A stretch of 64,000 nt of DNA from Actinoplanes sandaracinus. GTDB taxonomy: Bacteria; Actinomycetota; Actinomycetes; Mycobacteriales; Micromonosporaceae. The notes under the pieces are model-generated. The model did no database searches. It was not told where the DNA came from and was given only the letters and a program-made list of their open reading frames with translations. Location of the stretch: contig NZ_JASCTH010000004.1 in NCBI RefSeq assembly GCF_030009775.1, positions 62,001-126,000 on the forward strand, given 5' to 3'. Numbering within the stretch: the first letter of the stretch is position 1; the number at the start of each line of letters is the position of its first letter. This document shows, piece after piece, positions 11,934 to 19,594 of the stretch. The position numbers and the translations under genes are program-made.

Positions 11934-13292
11934 CTACACCAGCGCGTGCCGCTGCCAGGGGTTGGCGACCTCGAACTGGCCGGCCACCGACAGCATCAGC
12001 AACTCCGAGCCGGGCGGTCCGACCAGCTGCACCGCGAGCGGCAGGCCGTCCGGCCGGAAGCCGACCGGGATCACGATCGCCGGCAGCCCGGCATAGTTCC
12101 ACGGCGCCGCGTAGGGCGCGTAGGAGGCGTTGGCCCACATGTTCTTGCGCCAGGGCGACGCCGAGTACCGCTCGGCCGGCGGCGGCGCGGTGGCCAGCGC
12201 CGGAGTGAGCAGCAGATCGATCGACCGGTCGGCGAAGAACTGGATGGACCGCTCCCGCCAGGCGGCACGCTGCTTCTCCCGGACCAGCCCGGCCCGCATC
12301 GCGGCCTTGCCCAGGGCGATGTGGCGGCGGGTACGCGGTTGCAGCAGCTCCAGCGGAAGGCCCTCGGAGTTCACGTACGCCCCGGCGAACCAGGTCGCCA
12401 GCACCCCCAGAGCCACCCCGGTGGGATAGACCGGGTCCGCGGTGATCGTGTCGTGCCCGGCCCCGACCAGAAGCTTCGAGGCCGTGACGACGGCCGAGAC
12501 GTTCGGCTCGTCCGGTTTGACGCCGGCGGCCGGGGACCGCAGCGAGACGCCGATCCGCAGTTTCGCCGGTTCCACCAGCTTGGCCGGCGGTTGCCCGGCC
12601 AGCACGGAGAAGCCCAGCGCCGCGTCGGCCACCGTGGTGGTCAGCACACCGTTCTCGGTCAGGCCGAACCAGTCCTTGTCGCCGAAGCCGACCGGAACGA
12701 CGCCGCGGCCCGGCTTGAGCCCGACCAGGCCGCAGCAAGCGGCCGGAATCCGGATCGAGCCGAGCCCGTCGTTGCCCTGCGCGATCGGCACCAGGCCGGC
12801 CGCCACCGCCGCCGCCGAGCCGCCGGACGAGCCGCCCGGGGTCCGCTCCAGGTCCCACGGGTTACGGGTAGGACCGTTCTCGTCATCGGTGACCGCCCAA
12901 AGACCCATTTCTGGCATCTTGGTCACACCGACCACCACCGCGCCCGCGCCCCGCAACCGGCGGACCACCTCGTGGTCCTCGTCGGCGACCTCGGCGGTCC
13001 GGGCCGCGGCCGAACCGTGCCAGGTGGGCAGGCCCGCGACCGCGGTGTTCTCCTTCACCGCCACCGGCACCCCGGCGAGCGGCAGGTTCGCCAGATCCTC
13101 CTGGTCGTCGACCTTCTCCGCCTCGGTGATCGCCTCCAGCTCACGGACCACCCGAAACGCGCCGAGCGCCGGATCGGAGATGCCGATCTGCTCCAGGTGG
13201 TCGGCCACGACCTGGGTGGCGGTCGCGTCGCCGCGGCGAACCGCCCGGGCGATCTGTTTGGCGGTGGCGCCCACCCAGGTCGTCGATTCCAT
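11934..13292 (-). CDS. amidase signature family protein
   Basis: 452-aa amidohydrolase of the amidase-signature family (Ser-cisSer-Lys triad). Lys80 lies in VAVKEN, the cis-Ser in TPGGSSGGS (about 155), and the nucleophile Ser179 in DGLGSIRIPA. In that last motif the usual Gly before GS is Leu, a deviation from the common GGSIR. Substrate is unknown; it is not a GatA on context (no gatC/gatB). It may be co-transcribed with ilvA (6-bp gap), although no pathway link is evident. Confidence 0.88.
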   Translation of the reverse strand: MESTTWVGATAKQIARAVRRGDATATQVVADHLEQIGISDPALGAFRVVRELEAITEAEKVDDQEDLANLPLAGVPVAVKENTAVAGLPTWHGSAAARTAEVADEDHEVVRRLRGAGAVVVGVTKMPEMGLWAVTDDENGPTRNPWDLERTPGGSSGGSAAAVAAGLVPIAQGNDGLGSIRIPAACCGLVGLKPGRGVVPVGFGDKDWFGLTENGVLTTTVADAALGFSVLAGQPPAKLVEPAKLRIGVSLRSPAAGVKPDEPNVSAVVTASKLLVGAGHDTITADPVYPTGVALGVLATWFAGAYVNSEGLPLELLQPRTRRHIALGKAAMRAGLVREKQRAAWRERSIQFFADRSIDLLLTPALATAPPPAERYSASPWRKNMWANASYAPYAAPWNYAGLPAIVIPVGFRPDGLPLAVQLVGPPGSELLMLSVAGQFEVANPWQRHALV

Positions 13293-13316
13293 CGCGCAGT
13301 ATCTCCAGCGTCGGTC

Positions 13317-14468
13317 TTATCCGAGTGCCTGCTCGAGGTCGGCGAGCAGATCGTCAACGGTTTCGATGCCGACAGACAGTCGCACGAGATCGGCGGGAAC
13401 TTCAAGCGCTGAGCCCGCAGCTGACAGATGTGTCATCTGACCCGGGTGCTCGATCAGCGACTCCACACCGCCGAGAGACTCGGCGAGCACGAACAGCTTC
13501 GCCCGGTTGCAGATGGCGATGGCCTGCTCAGGGCCCCCGGACGCACGGAACGAGACCATGCCGCCGAACCGGCTCATCTGCTTCGCCGCGACCTCGTGGC
13601 CCGGGTGCGTCTCCAGACCCGGGTAGAGGACGCTCGCCACGGCCGGGTGATCGAGCAGATACCCGACGATCCGCTCGGCGTTGTCACAGTGCCGGTCCAT
13701 CCGTACGCCGAGGGTCTTGATCCCGCGGAGGGTGAGCCAGGCGTCGAAGGGACCGTTGACCCCACCCATCGCGTTCTGGTGGAAGGCCAGCTCCTCGCCG
13801 AGCCCTTCGTCCGCGGTGACCAGCGCGCCGCCGACCACGTCGGAGTGGCCGCCCAGGTACTTCGTGGTGGAGTGGATCACCACGTCGGCGCCGAGAGCGA
13901 TCGGCTGCTGCAGGTACGGCGACGCGAACGTGTTGTCCACGGCGAGCATCGCGTCGTACTCGTGGGCGAGGCCGGCCAGCTGGGCGACGTCGTTGACGTT
14001 GAGCAGCGGGTTGGTCGGCGTCTCGGACCAGATCAGCCGGGTGTGCCCGGGGCGGAAGGCGGCCCGCACCGAGTCGATGTCGTCCAGCGGGGCGGCGGTC
14101 CAGTCCAGGCCCCAGCGCTCGGCGACCTTGCTGAAGAGGCGGAAGGTGCCGCCGTACGCGTCGTTCGGGATGACCACGTGGTCACCGGGCCGGCACACCG
14201 TACGCAGAAGGGTGTCCTCGGCCGCGAGGCCGCTGGCGAAGGCCAGCCCCCGCCGCCCGCCCTCGATCGCCGCGAGGCACTCCTGCAGGGAATCCCTGGT
14301 CGGATTGCCGGAGCGGCTGTACTCGTAGCCCAGGCGAGGGGCGCCGACGGCGTCCTGGGCATAGGTGCTCGTCTGATAGATGGGCGGCACCACCGCACCG
14401 GTCCGCGGATCCGGCTCCTGGCCGGCGTGGATGGCGAGGGTGTCGAACCCGTAGCTGTTAGCCGTCAT
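13317..14468 (-). CDS. metB: cystathionine gamma-synthase
   Basis: PLP enzyme of the Cys/Met metabolism family, joining O-acyl-homoserine and cysteine in methionine synthesis. The PLP lysine is in the STTKYLGGHSDVVGG motif. The opening (GFDTLAIHAGQEPDPRTGAV) and PPIYQTSTY segment are typical; 383 aa fits. A gamma-lyase cannot be excluded from sequence alone. The ATG at 14468 is taken because the frame upstream is non-coding and a -10 box sits 8 nt before it, with no Shine-Dalgarno. Divergent from the HIT gene across only 24 bp. Confidence 0.9.
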   Translation of the reverse strand: MTANSYGFDTLAIHAGQEPDPRTGAVVPPIYQTSTYAQDAVGAPRLGYEYSRSGNPTRDSLQECLAAIEGGRRGLAFASGLAAEDTLLRTVCRPGDHVVIPNDAYGGTFRLFSKVAERWGLDWTAAPLDDIDSVRAAFRPGHTRLIWSETPTNPLLNVNDVAQLAGLAHEYDAMLAVDNTFASPYLQQPIALGADVVIHSTTKYLGGHSDVVGGALVTADEGLGEELAFHQNAMGGVNGPFDAWLTLRGIKTLGVRMDRHCDNAERIVGYLLDHPAVASVLYPGLETHPGHEVAAKQMSRFGGMVSFRASGGPEQAIAICNRAKLFVLAESLGGVESLIEHPGQMTHLSAAGSALEVPADLVRLSVGIETVDDLLADLEQALG

Positions 14469-14476
14469 GTTGCGCA

Positions 14477-14486
14477 AGGCTAGTCT
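14477..14486. promoter_or_regulatory. overlapping divergent -10 boxes for metB and the HIT gene
   Basis: TAGTCT on the plus strand (14481-14486) ends 6 nt before the HIT ATG. TAGCCT on the minus strand (14482-14477) ends 8 nt before the metB ATG. The two hexamers share two bases, so both genes appear to be read as leaderless mRNAs from facing promoters and polymerases could not occupy both at once. Confidence 0.5.
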
Positions 14487-14492
14487 CACCTG

Positions 14493-14939
14493 ATGGCGGA
14501 CTGCGTGTTCTGCGGCATCGTGGCGGGATCGATCCCGGCTTTCATGGTCGCCTCGTCCCCCGCCGGCCTCGCGTTCCTCGACATCCGCCCGGTCTTCAAA
14601 GGGCACGTCCTGGTGATCCCGCGCCCGCACATCGTCACGCTTCCCGACATGCCGCCGGCGGACCTCGGAGAGTATTTCCGGTTCGTCCAGCTGATCACCG
14701 CCGCCGTGCCCGCCGCGACGCAAGCGCGGGGCACCTTCGTGGCGATGAACAACATCGTTTCCCAATCGGTGCCCCACCTGCACACCCACGTCGTCCCCCG
14801 CACCAAGGGCGACGGCCTCCGCGGGTTCTTCTGGCCGCGCGGGAAATACGAGAGCGACGACGAGGCGACCGGGATCGCCGCCGCGGTGGGTAAGGAATAC
14901 CTGCGTCTCAGCGTTGCAGAGACCGGACGAAGGGAGTGA
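14493..14939 (+). CDS. HIT-family protein
   Basis: 148-aa histidine-triad nucleotide-binding protein with the catalytic triad HLHTHVV at residues 95-101 and an N-terminal CVFCGI zinc-type Cys pair. Such proteins hydrolyse nucleoside phosphoramidates or dinucleoside polyphosphates; the physiological substrate here is unknown. The stop overlaps or abuts the msrA start, so the two form an operon. Confidence 0.92.
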   Translation: MADCVFCGIVAGSIPAFMVASSPAGLAFLDIRPVFKGHVLVIPRPHIVTLPDMPPADLGEYFRFVQLITAAVPAATQARGTFVAMNNIVSQSVPHLHTHVVPRTKGDGLRGFFWPRGKYESDDEATGIAAAVGKEYLRLSVAETGRRE

Positions 14940-14941
14940 CC

Positions 14942-15604
<663 letters not shown>

Positions 15605-15683
15605 GCATACCCCCGCGAGTCCGAACCCACCCGAGAGACGGACTCCAGCAGCTCTAATCGGCGCTTGACCAGACAGATACAAC

Positions 15684-15721
15684 GAAGGCCCCGCCCGGGA
15701 ATGTTCAGCGGCGGGGCCTTC
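15684..15721 (+). terminator. msrA terminator
   Basis: Perfect 12-bp stem GAAGGCCCCGCC / GGCGGGGCCTTC with a 14-nt loop, 80 bp after the msrA stop, followed by a short pyrimidine run (TCCTATT). Confidence 0.85.
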
Positions 15722-15746
15722 TCCTATTGGATGTTTGTACGTCACA

Positions 15747-15864
15747 TCAGGCCAACTCGGGGCCGCGCACTTCGTCGTCACGAGGGACCGTTTCGCCGTG
15801 CGTCGGCGTTGCGGCGGCGGCGCTGCTCGTCGGGCTTCGGGGCGTGCATGGTGCCGCGGGCCAT
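15747..15864 (-). pseudogene. possible relic of a phage terminase small subunit (N-terminus only)
   Basis: An ATG at 15864 has a textbook Shine-Dalgarno (AAAGGAGG, 4 nt before). It opens a 28-codon frame, MARGTMHAPKPDEQRRRRN followed by ADARRNGPS. The ARG...PKPDEQRRRRN pattern resembles N-termini of actinophage terminase small subunits. A single frameshift near the end would continue as VPRDDEVRGPELA before the next stop, so the gene looks both truncated and shifted. The resemblance is from memory of the family pattern, not a search; it could also be a genuine 28-aa peptide. Confidence 0.35.
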
Positions 15865-15966
15865 CGATCCTCCTTTCGAGTGATGGGTTTGGAGCGGCTG
15901 AGTAGCGTGTTTATAAAGACAGCCACGAACAGGGGGACGCCTGCGTATGAGTGAAAGAAGGATTCG

Positions 15967-16137
15967 TTGTCCCTGTTGGTGGAAGCTGTTGGATGGCTAG
16001 GGGCTGCCTTGCTGGGCGGCGTGGTGGGAAACCTGGCCTACGACCTTTGCAAGTCAGGTAGCCACAACGTGACGACTCGGCTCCGTAAGCGGCGGCTCAA
16101 TGCTGCCGAGCGACGGCAGCGTTCGCCCAGAACTTGA
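15967..16137 (+). CDS. possible 56-aa membrane peptide
   Basis: TTG start with GAAGGA 4 nt upstream. The product has one hydrophobic segment (AVGWLGAALLGGVVGNLAYDL) and a strongly basic tail (RLRKRRLNAAERRQR). It lies in the lower-GC accessory stretch and overlaps the antisense Acb2/Tad1-like relic by 41 nt. No family is recognised; the good ribosome site is the main support. Confidence 0.35.
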   Translation: MSLLVEAVGWLGAALLGGVVGNLAYDLCKSGSHNVTTRLRKRRLNAAERRQRSPRT

Positions 16138-16363
16138 CCTCTTCGACCTTGGTTAGCGCCACGGCCTTCTCTCGTCCTTCCGGGAGGAGGCCGTTCGGCA
16201 TTTCAGCCCTCTCGCGGCAGGACGCACGCACCGCCTCGTGTTCGGCAATGCGCTCGGGTGGAGGCGGCAGGCGGTATTGGAAGCGGTAGCCAGGCCAGGT
16301 GTTAGCAAAGGGGGTCCAGTCGGGAGTTACGTATAGTGACGTGGCCAGCCGGGCCGGCGACCT
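16097..16363 (-). pseudogene. Acb2/Tad1-type (DUF7681) hairpin protein, start codon missing
   Basis: An open minus-strand frame of 88 codons ends in GREKAVALTKVEEVKFWANA followed by AVARQH. This is the C-terminal helical signature I associate with actinophage and mobile-element DUF7681 / Acb2-Tad1 domain proteins (consensus like REKxxALTKxEExxFWANAAIAR). The family includes sponges that bind cyclic-nucleotide signals of CBASS and Thoeris defence. The N-terminal GYRFQYRLPPPPERIAEHEAV also fits. No ATG, GTG or TTG lies between the upstream TAG (16364-16366) and the conserved part, so the 5' end is probably lost; a GTG at the VRASC position would give only 44 aa. No cyclase or TIR effector is seen nearby. 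Confidence 0.55.
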
Positions 16364-16513
16364 CTATGCCCGTACGCGGCCCGCGCTGCTATGCCGCTTC
16401 GGTGCCGGGGCGGACCGGGAGGGGGCCACCCCCCAGGGCGCCTCACGGAGAGTTACAGGCACTCTTCCGCGTTCGCGACTCGTCGAAGTGAACTGCTAGC
16501 TAGCCTCGTAGCA

Positions 16514-16876
16514 GTGCTTAAGAAGATCTGGGCGGGAGCCTGCCTGCTGCTGGGGAGCCTGCTACTACTCGCGGCAGGACTTGTCCTGGTTGCGTTGATG
16601 ATCGAGGCTTCGAGCGAAGAGCACTTGAACTATTGGGTCTTCCTGTTCGGTGCCTTGCTGATGCTGCTGCTAAGCGGTGCGGCCAATGGCTTCTTGGCTC
16701 TATCTCTTCGAGCACAGAGACCGAAACCTGTACCTCCTACGGCTACACCGGAAGCGCTCCTTGAGCGGCAACTAGCTGGTGAGAAGACGCAGAAGATCTA
16801 TTTCTGGGTGAGCCAAGCCTGGGCGGTTGTGGTGGCGATCTTGAGCTTTTGGGCCGGACGGTTCTGGGGCTGCTAG
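16514..16876 (+). CDS. small three-helix membrane protein of the accessory region
   Basis: 120 aa from a GTG start: two adjacent hydrophobic helices (about 6-30 and 40-60), a cytoplasmic linker with PKPVPPTATPEALLERQLAG, and a third helix at the C-terminus ending FWAGRFWGC. No family is recognised. There is no Shine-Dalgarno; a TAGCCT box at 16501-16506 ends 7 nt before the GTG, so a leaderless transcript is possible. Codon use is less GC-biased than in core neighbours. Its stop lies 2 bp from the inferred end of the IS fragment. Confidence 0.45.
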   Translation: MLKKIWAGACLLLGSLLLLAAGLVLVALMIEASSEEHLNYWVFLFGALLMLLLSGAANGFLALSLRAQRPKPVPPTATPEALLERQLAGEKTQKIYFWVSQAWAVVVAILSFWAGRFWGC

Positions 16877-16877
16877 C

Positions 16878-17920
16878 CAGGGTCATTGCGTTCTCGGGTA
16901 GCTGCTGGTCACGGCGGTGATCAGGTCGTGTGAGCGGCGGTTGGCTTGGCGGGTGGCTCGGGCGATGTTGGTCGCGCCGTTGGTGCGGTGCCAGCCGATC
17001 GCGGTGTTACGCAGGGTCGCGAGGACGGCGGGTCCGTTGCCGGTCCGGGCTTGGTGCAGGTCTTCACGGAATGTCACGTCGCGGACATGGTGGAGCTTGT
17101 TCTCGATGTGCCAGTGGCGGCGGATCCAGGTCTGCAGATCGCGGGCAGGGCCTGGCCGGCGGGTAGTGACACGGTCAGGTAGGCCGTCTCGCGGCTGGTC
17201 TTGCCAGCGGCAATGCGGGTTCGGGTGATCCGGGCGGCCTGCTTGGCGTGCGGGAATCCGATACCGCCGGGCGTTTGCACGGTGACGGCTTTGACGGTGC
17301 GGGTCTCGCGGCGGCCGTGACCGTGGTCGCGGGTCCGGTCCCCGACGGGAATCTGCGCCCAGGGTAGCCGTTTGAGCTGCTTGAACAGGGTTGGCTGGTT
17401 GCCTTTCACCTGTACCAAAAGGTGCGCTCGGCGGGCAGTGACCTCGTCGGCGTGCCCGGTCTGGGTATGCAGGGCGTCGGCGATGAACAGCACTCCGGCG
17501 AGGGTGCCGAGCACCTTCTCGACGGCATCGAGCAGCGGCGCGAACGACGTGATCTCATTCGACTTCGTGTCCACGGTGACCTGGGCGATCACGATCCCGG
17601 TGGCGGTGTCCAGGGCCGACAGCAGATGAACCTGACGGCTGCTTCCCAGGCGGGCGCCGCGCAGGGTCTTGCCGTCGACAGCGATCACCCGTCGATACCG
17701 GTGCGGCATCGGCGGGCCCGACTGGTGGGCGCGGGTGTGCAGCCAGCCAGCAAGAACGGTGGCCAGCAGCGCCGGATCGAGACGGATCAACAGCCGCCAC
17801 ATCGTCGTGCCGGCCGGCACGACGTCACCGAAACCGAGCCGGGTGCGGGCGTGTTCGTCGAGGTCCTGAAGCCAATCGGTGATCGCCGCGAACGACGATG
17901 CACCGCCCATGACCGGCGAT
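16878..17920 (-). mobile_element. ISAs1-family insertion sequence fragment, one end only
   Basis: The transposase 3' end abuts a CAGGGTCATTGCG sequence at 16878 that reads like an ISAs1-type terminal repeat, with the stop TGA inside it. At the other side transposase homology stops abruptly near 17920, where JmjC/cupin coding sequence begins in the opposite direction; no second terminal repeat is seen. The element is therefore an immobile remnant. Confidence 0.6.
16883..17920 (-). pseudogene. ISAs1-family transposase, 5'-truncated and frameshifted
   Basis: The visible frame starts within the protein (VMGGASSFAAITDWLQDLDE) and lacks the roughly 80-100 N-terminal residues of ISAs1 transposases. 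DDE residues: first Asp in VIAVDGKTLRGA, second in FIADALHTQTGHADEV. The final Glu (RRHWHIENKLHHVRD) is only reached after a frameshift near 17140-17160: one frame runs out as a non-homologous tail, while the neighbouring frame continues DLQTWIRRHWHIENKL through VTFREDLHQARTGNG to the stop at 16883. Both lesions make it inactive. Confidence 0.8.
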
Positions 17921-18330
17921 CGCATGAAGTCGATGCGTCCCGACTTCGAGTTCGACCTCGGGCCCGGTCAGATCCTGGTGCTCCCGCGTGGCTGGATGCA
18001 CAACCCGCACGCTCGTAGCCAGACGCAGGAAAGCGTTCACGTCACCTTCGTAGCCCGCGAACGCACCGGCTACTGGATCGCCATGAAGCTGGCCCAGGCC
18101 GCGCTCACCTCGACCGCCCTGCGGCGAGTGATCCCGCCCGCCAGCGTCGTCGACCCCGCCGCCTTCGCCGAACAGGTCGTCAAAACGCGCGACCTGTTGA
18201 CGGACTGGCTCGCTGGCGCTGATGCCAGCGCTCTGACCGTCGAGCTACGCCGGACGGCGCGCGCCGAACCGAACGTCGACTACGTCTCCCACGCGCCGAG
18301 CCAGATCGGCCAGCACCAAGCGACCGTGGC
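17920..18330 (+). pseudogene. C-terminal fragment of a JmjC/cupin_4-domain protein
   Basis: From about 17926 the plus strand reads PDFEFDLGPGQILVLPRGWM, then HNPHARSQTQESVHVTFV and ERTGYWIAMKLAQAAL. This is the second half of a JmjC-like (cupin_4) oxygenase barrel with the metal-ligand His region and start of the C-terminal helical part. The 5' half, including the HxD motif, is missing and replaced by the IS fragment. The frame stays open to 18475 but loses resemblance after about 18330. The rest up to 18660 shows no convincing gene. Confidence 0.6.
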
Positions 18331-18667
18331 CGGGTTGCTGTGCGCTACCGCGTACCGGCGTGCGGCTTCGGCGAGGATGTCTCCGACCTCGGTGTCTTGC
18401 GGGTCCTCCGGGTCGAAGGTGTCAGGCGAACGAGCCGGTTCACATCATGATCAGGGACACGCTGGTCTCCGTTGACGGCGTCATCGCGACCGGCGACGGC
18501 ATGAGGGCTGGACAGCGACGACCTTGGAATCGTCCTCCGGCGTCTCGTCGACCTCGGATCGGGACCCAGCCTCCCACCCGCTGCCTCCCACCCACCGGGC
18601 TTTCCGGGCGGCGCCACCCGATCACCGCGTTTAACGCTCCTCAGGAGCGTCGTCCACCGGAGCCTGG

Positions 18668-18695
18668 TTGATTCACGCTGTCGATCGAATAAAGT
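18668..18695 (+). promoter_or_regulatory. promoter TTGATT-N16-TAAAGT
   Basis: A -35 (TTGATT, 18668-18673) and -10 (TAAAGT, 18690-18695) with 16-bp spacing stand 58 bp before the gene at 18753, directly upstream of two palindromes. Confidence 0.45.
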
Positions 18696-18700
18696 CGACA

Positions 18701-18737
18701 TGTCCGGACATCTCACTCACACTCGAATCGAGTGTGA
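18701..18737. promoter_or_regulatory. two palindromes (operator-like) in the 5' region of the 18753 gene
   Basis: TGTCCGGACA (18701-18710) is a perfect 10-bp palindrome. TCACACTCGA-A-TCGAGTGTGA (18717-18737) is a perfect 10-bp inverted repeat around one base. Both lie between the -10 box and the Shine-Dalgarno, where a repressor would block transcription; the second could also fold as an RNA hairpin. Confidence 0.5.
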
Positions 18738-18752
18738 AAGCGGAGGTGGACG

Positions 18753-19109
18753 ATGTCGCCGATTTACCACAACGAGGAACGGGACGCCTGGGATCTTGCC
18801 GAGATCCTGCTCGAACAGGCCCGCGCGATGATGCGGGAGGCCGAGGGCGCGCTCGACACCTGGCGGACGGGCAAGGAGATGAACCGGCTGCGCTGCGCAC
18901 GGCGGGGCATCAGCACCTCGGACGCGGAGATCCGCTGGTCGGCATCGGCCAACGCGAAGAACGCGCTGACCAACAACGGCTTCCACGTCGGTCTCGCGAC
19001 GATGTACTACAACGCGGCGACGGCGAACTACGCCCGAGCCCTCTACCTGCACACCCGGATCCAGGCCCCGGGATCGCCCTGGCCGGCGAGCGACGACGCC
19101 CGGCGGTGA
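18753..19109 (+). CDS. conserved-looking helical protein of unknown function
   Basis: 118 aa, no signal peptide or membrane helix, rich in Ala, Asn, Arg and Tyr. The core reads AWDLAEILLEQARAMMREAE, then ISTSDAEIRWSASANAKNAL and TMYYNAATANYARALYLHTR, suggesting amphipathic helices. The ATG has a strong GGAGGTGG site. I do not recognise a characterised family. It stands alone behind an operator-like dyad at the border of the mobile scar. The last codons and stop lie inside a 34-bp tandem repeat, so the C-terminus may vary between strains. Confidence 0.75.
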   Translation: MSPIYHNEERDAWDLAEILLEQARAMMREAEGALDTWRTGKEMNRLRCARRGISTSDAEIRWSASANAKNALTNNGFHVGLATMYYNAATANYARALYLHTRIQAPGSPWPASDDARR

Positions 19110-19245
19110 ACCCAGGCCGGCGAGCGACGACGCCCGGCGGTGAACCCAGGCCGGCGAGGGGCGACGCCCGGCGGTGACCTTAGGCCTGCGGGTAACGATG
19201 TTCGGCGGTGACCCCCGGGTCGGCGGGTGACGGCGCCCGGCTCAG
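19081..19245 (+). repeat. 34-bp tandem repeat, about five copies
   Basis: Unit begins GGCCGGCGAGCGACGACGCC and ends CGGCGGTGAACCCA. Copies 1 and 2 (19081-19114, 19115-19148) are identical, copy 3 (19149-19182) differs at a few bases, copies 4 and 5 decay. Copy 1 contains the last codons (ASDDARR) and stop of the preceding gene. The unit length is not a multiple of three. Confidence 0.75.
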
Positions 19246-19424
19246 CTTTCGGGTTCGTCGTGGTCGGCGAGCGCACTCGGCCCCGCCGGCGGCCGGGGTG
19301 GGTCGGCCTGGGCCGGTGACGCGGGGACCGCGAGCGCCAGGCCGAGGACCGCGCCGGCGCCCATGAGGCGCAGGCCGGCGAGCGAGGCGGCGAGAGTGAT
19401 GGGGCGGCGTTCGGACTTCTCCAT
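19242..19424 (-). CDS. short secreted or surface peptide
   Basis: 60 aa from an ATG with AAGGAG 6 nt upstream. A basic start (MEKSERRPITLAASLAGLRL) leads into a hydrophobic stretch (MGAGAVLGLALAVPAS) with a plausible signal-peptidase site at PAQA-DP. The mature part would be about 25 residues, Pro-rich then acidic (ALADHDEPES). No family is recognised. Good ribosome site and signal peptide support it as real. Confidence 0.6.
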   Translation of the reverse strand: MEKSERRPITLAASLAGLRLMGAGAVLGLALAVPASPAQADPPRPPAGPSALADHDEPES

Positions 19425-19594
19425 GCAGCACTCCTTACTGCCGGGCCACGGCGAACGCGCCGGGCTCGGCTGAAACCGCCGGGCCATGGCAGAGCTGCCG
19501 AGACCACGACGATGCGGCGGGCCGGGCCACCACGATGCCAGGCGAACCTGAGACACCGCTGTGCACCGAGCCCCGCGCCAGGCACCATGGGCAG

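Noticed and set aside
15684..15721. Inverted repeat considered as an attachment site of an integrated element
   Set aside because: It has the form of a normal terminator right after msrA and no direct-repeat partner was seen at the other side of the scar.
18280..18444. Minus-strand frame reading DTFDPEDPQDTEVGDILAEA and on to AARRYA
   Set aside because: It looks protein-like but has no start codon, is only about 54 codons, and overlaps the cupin remnant; it may be another gene fragment but cannot be supported.
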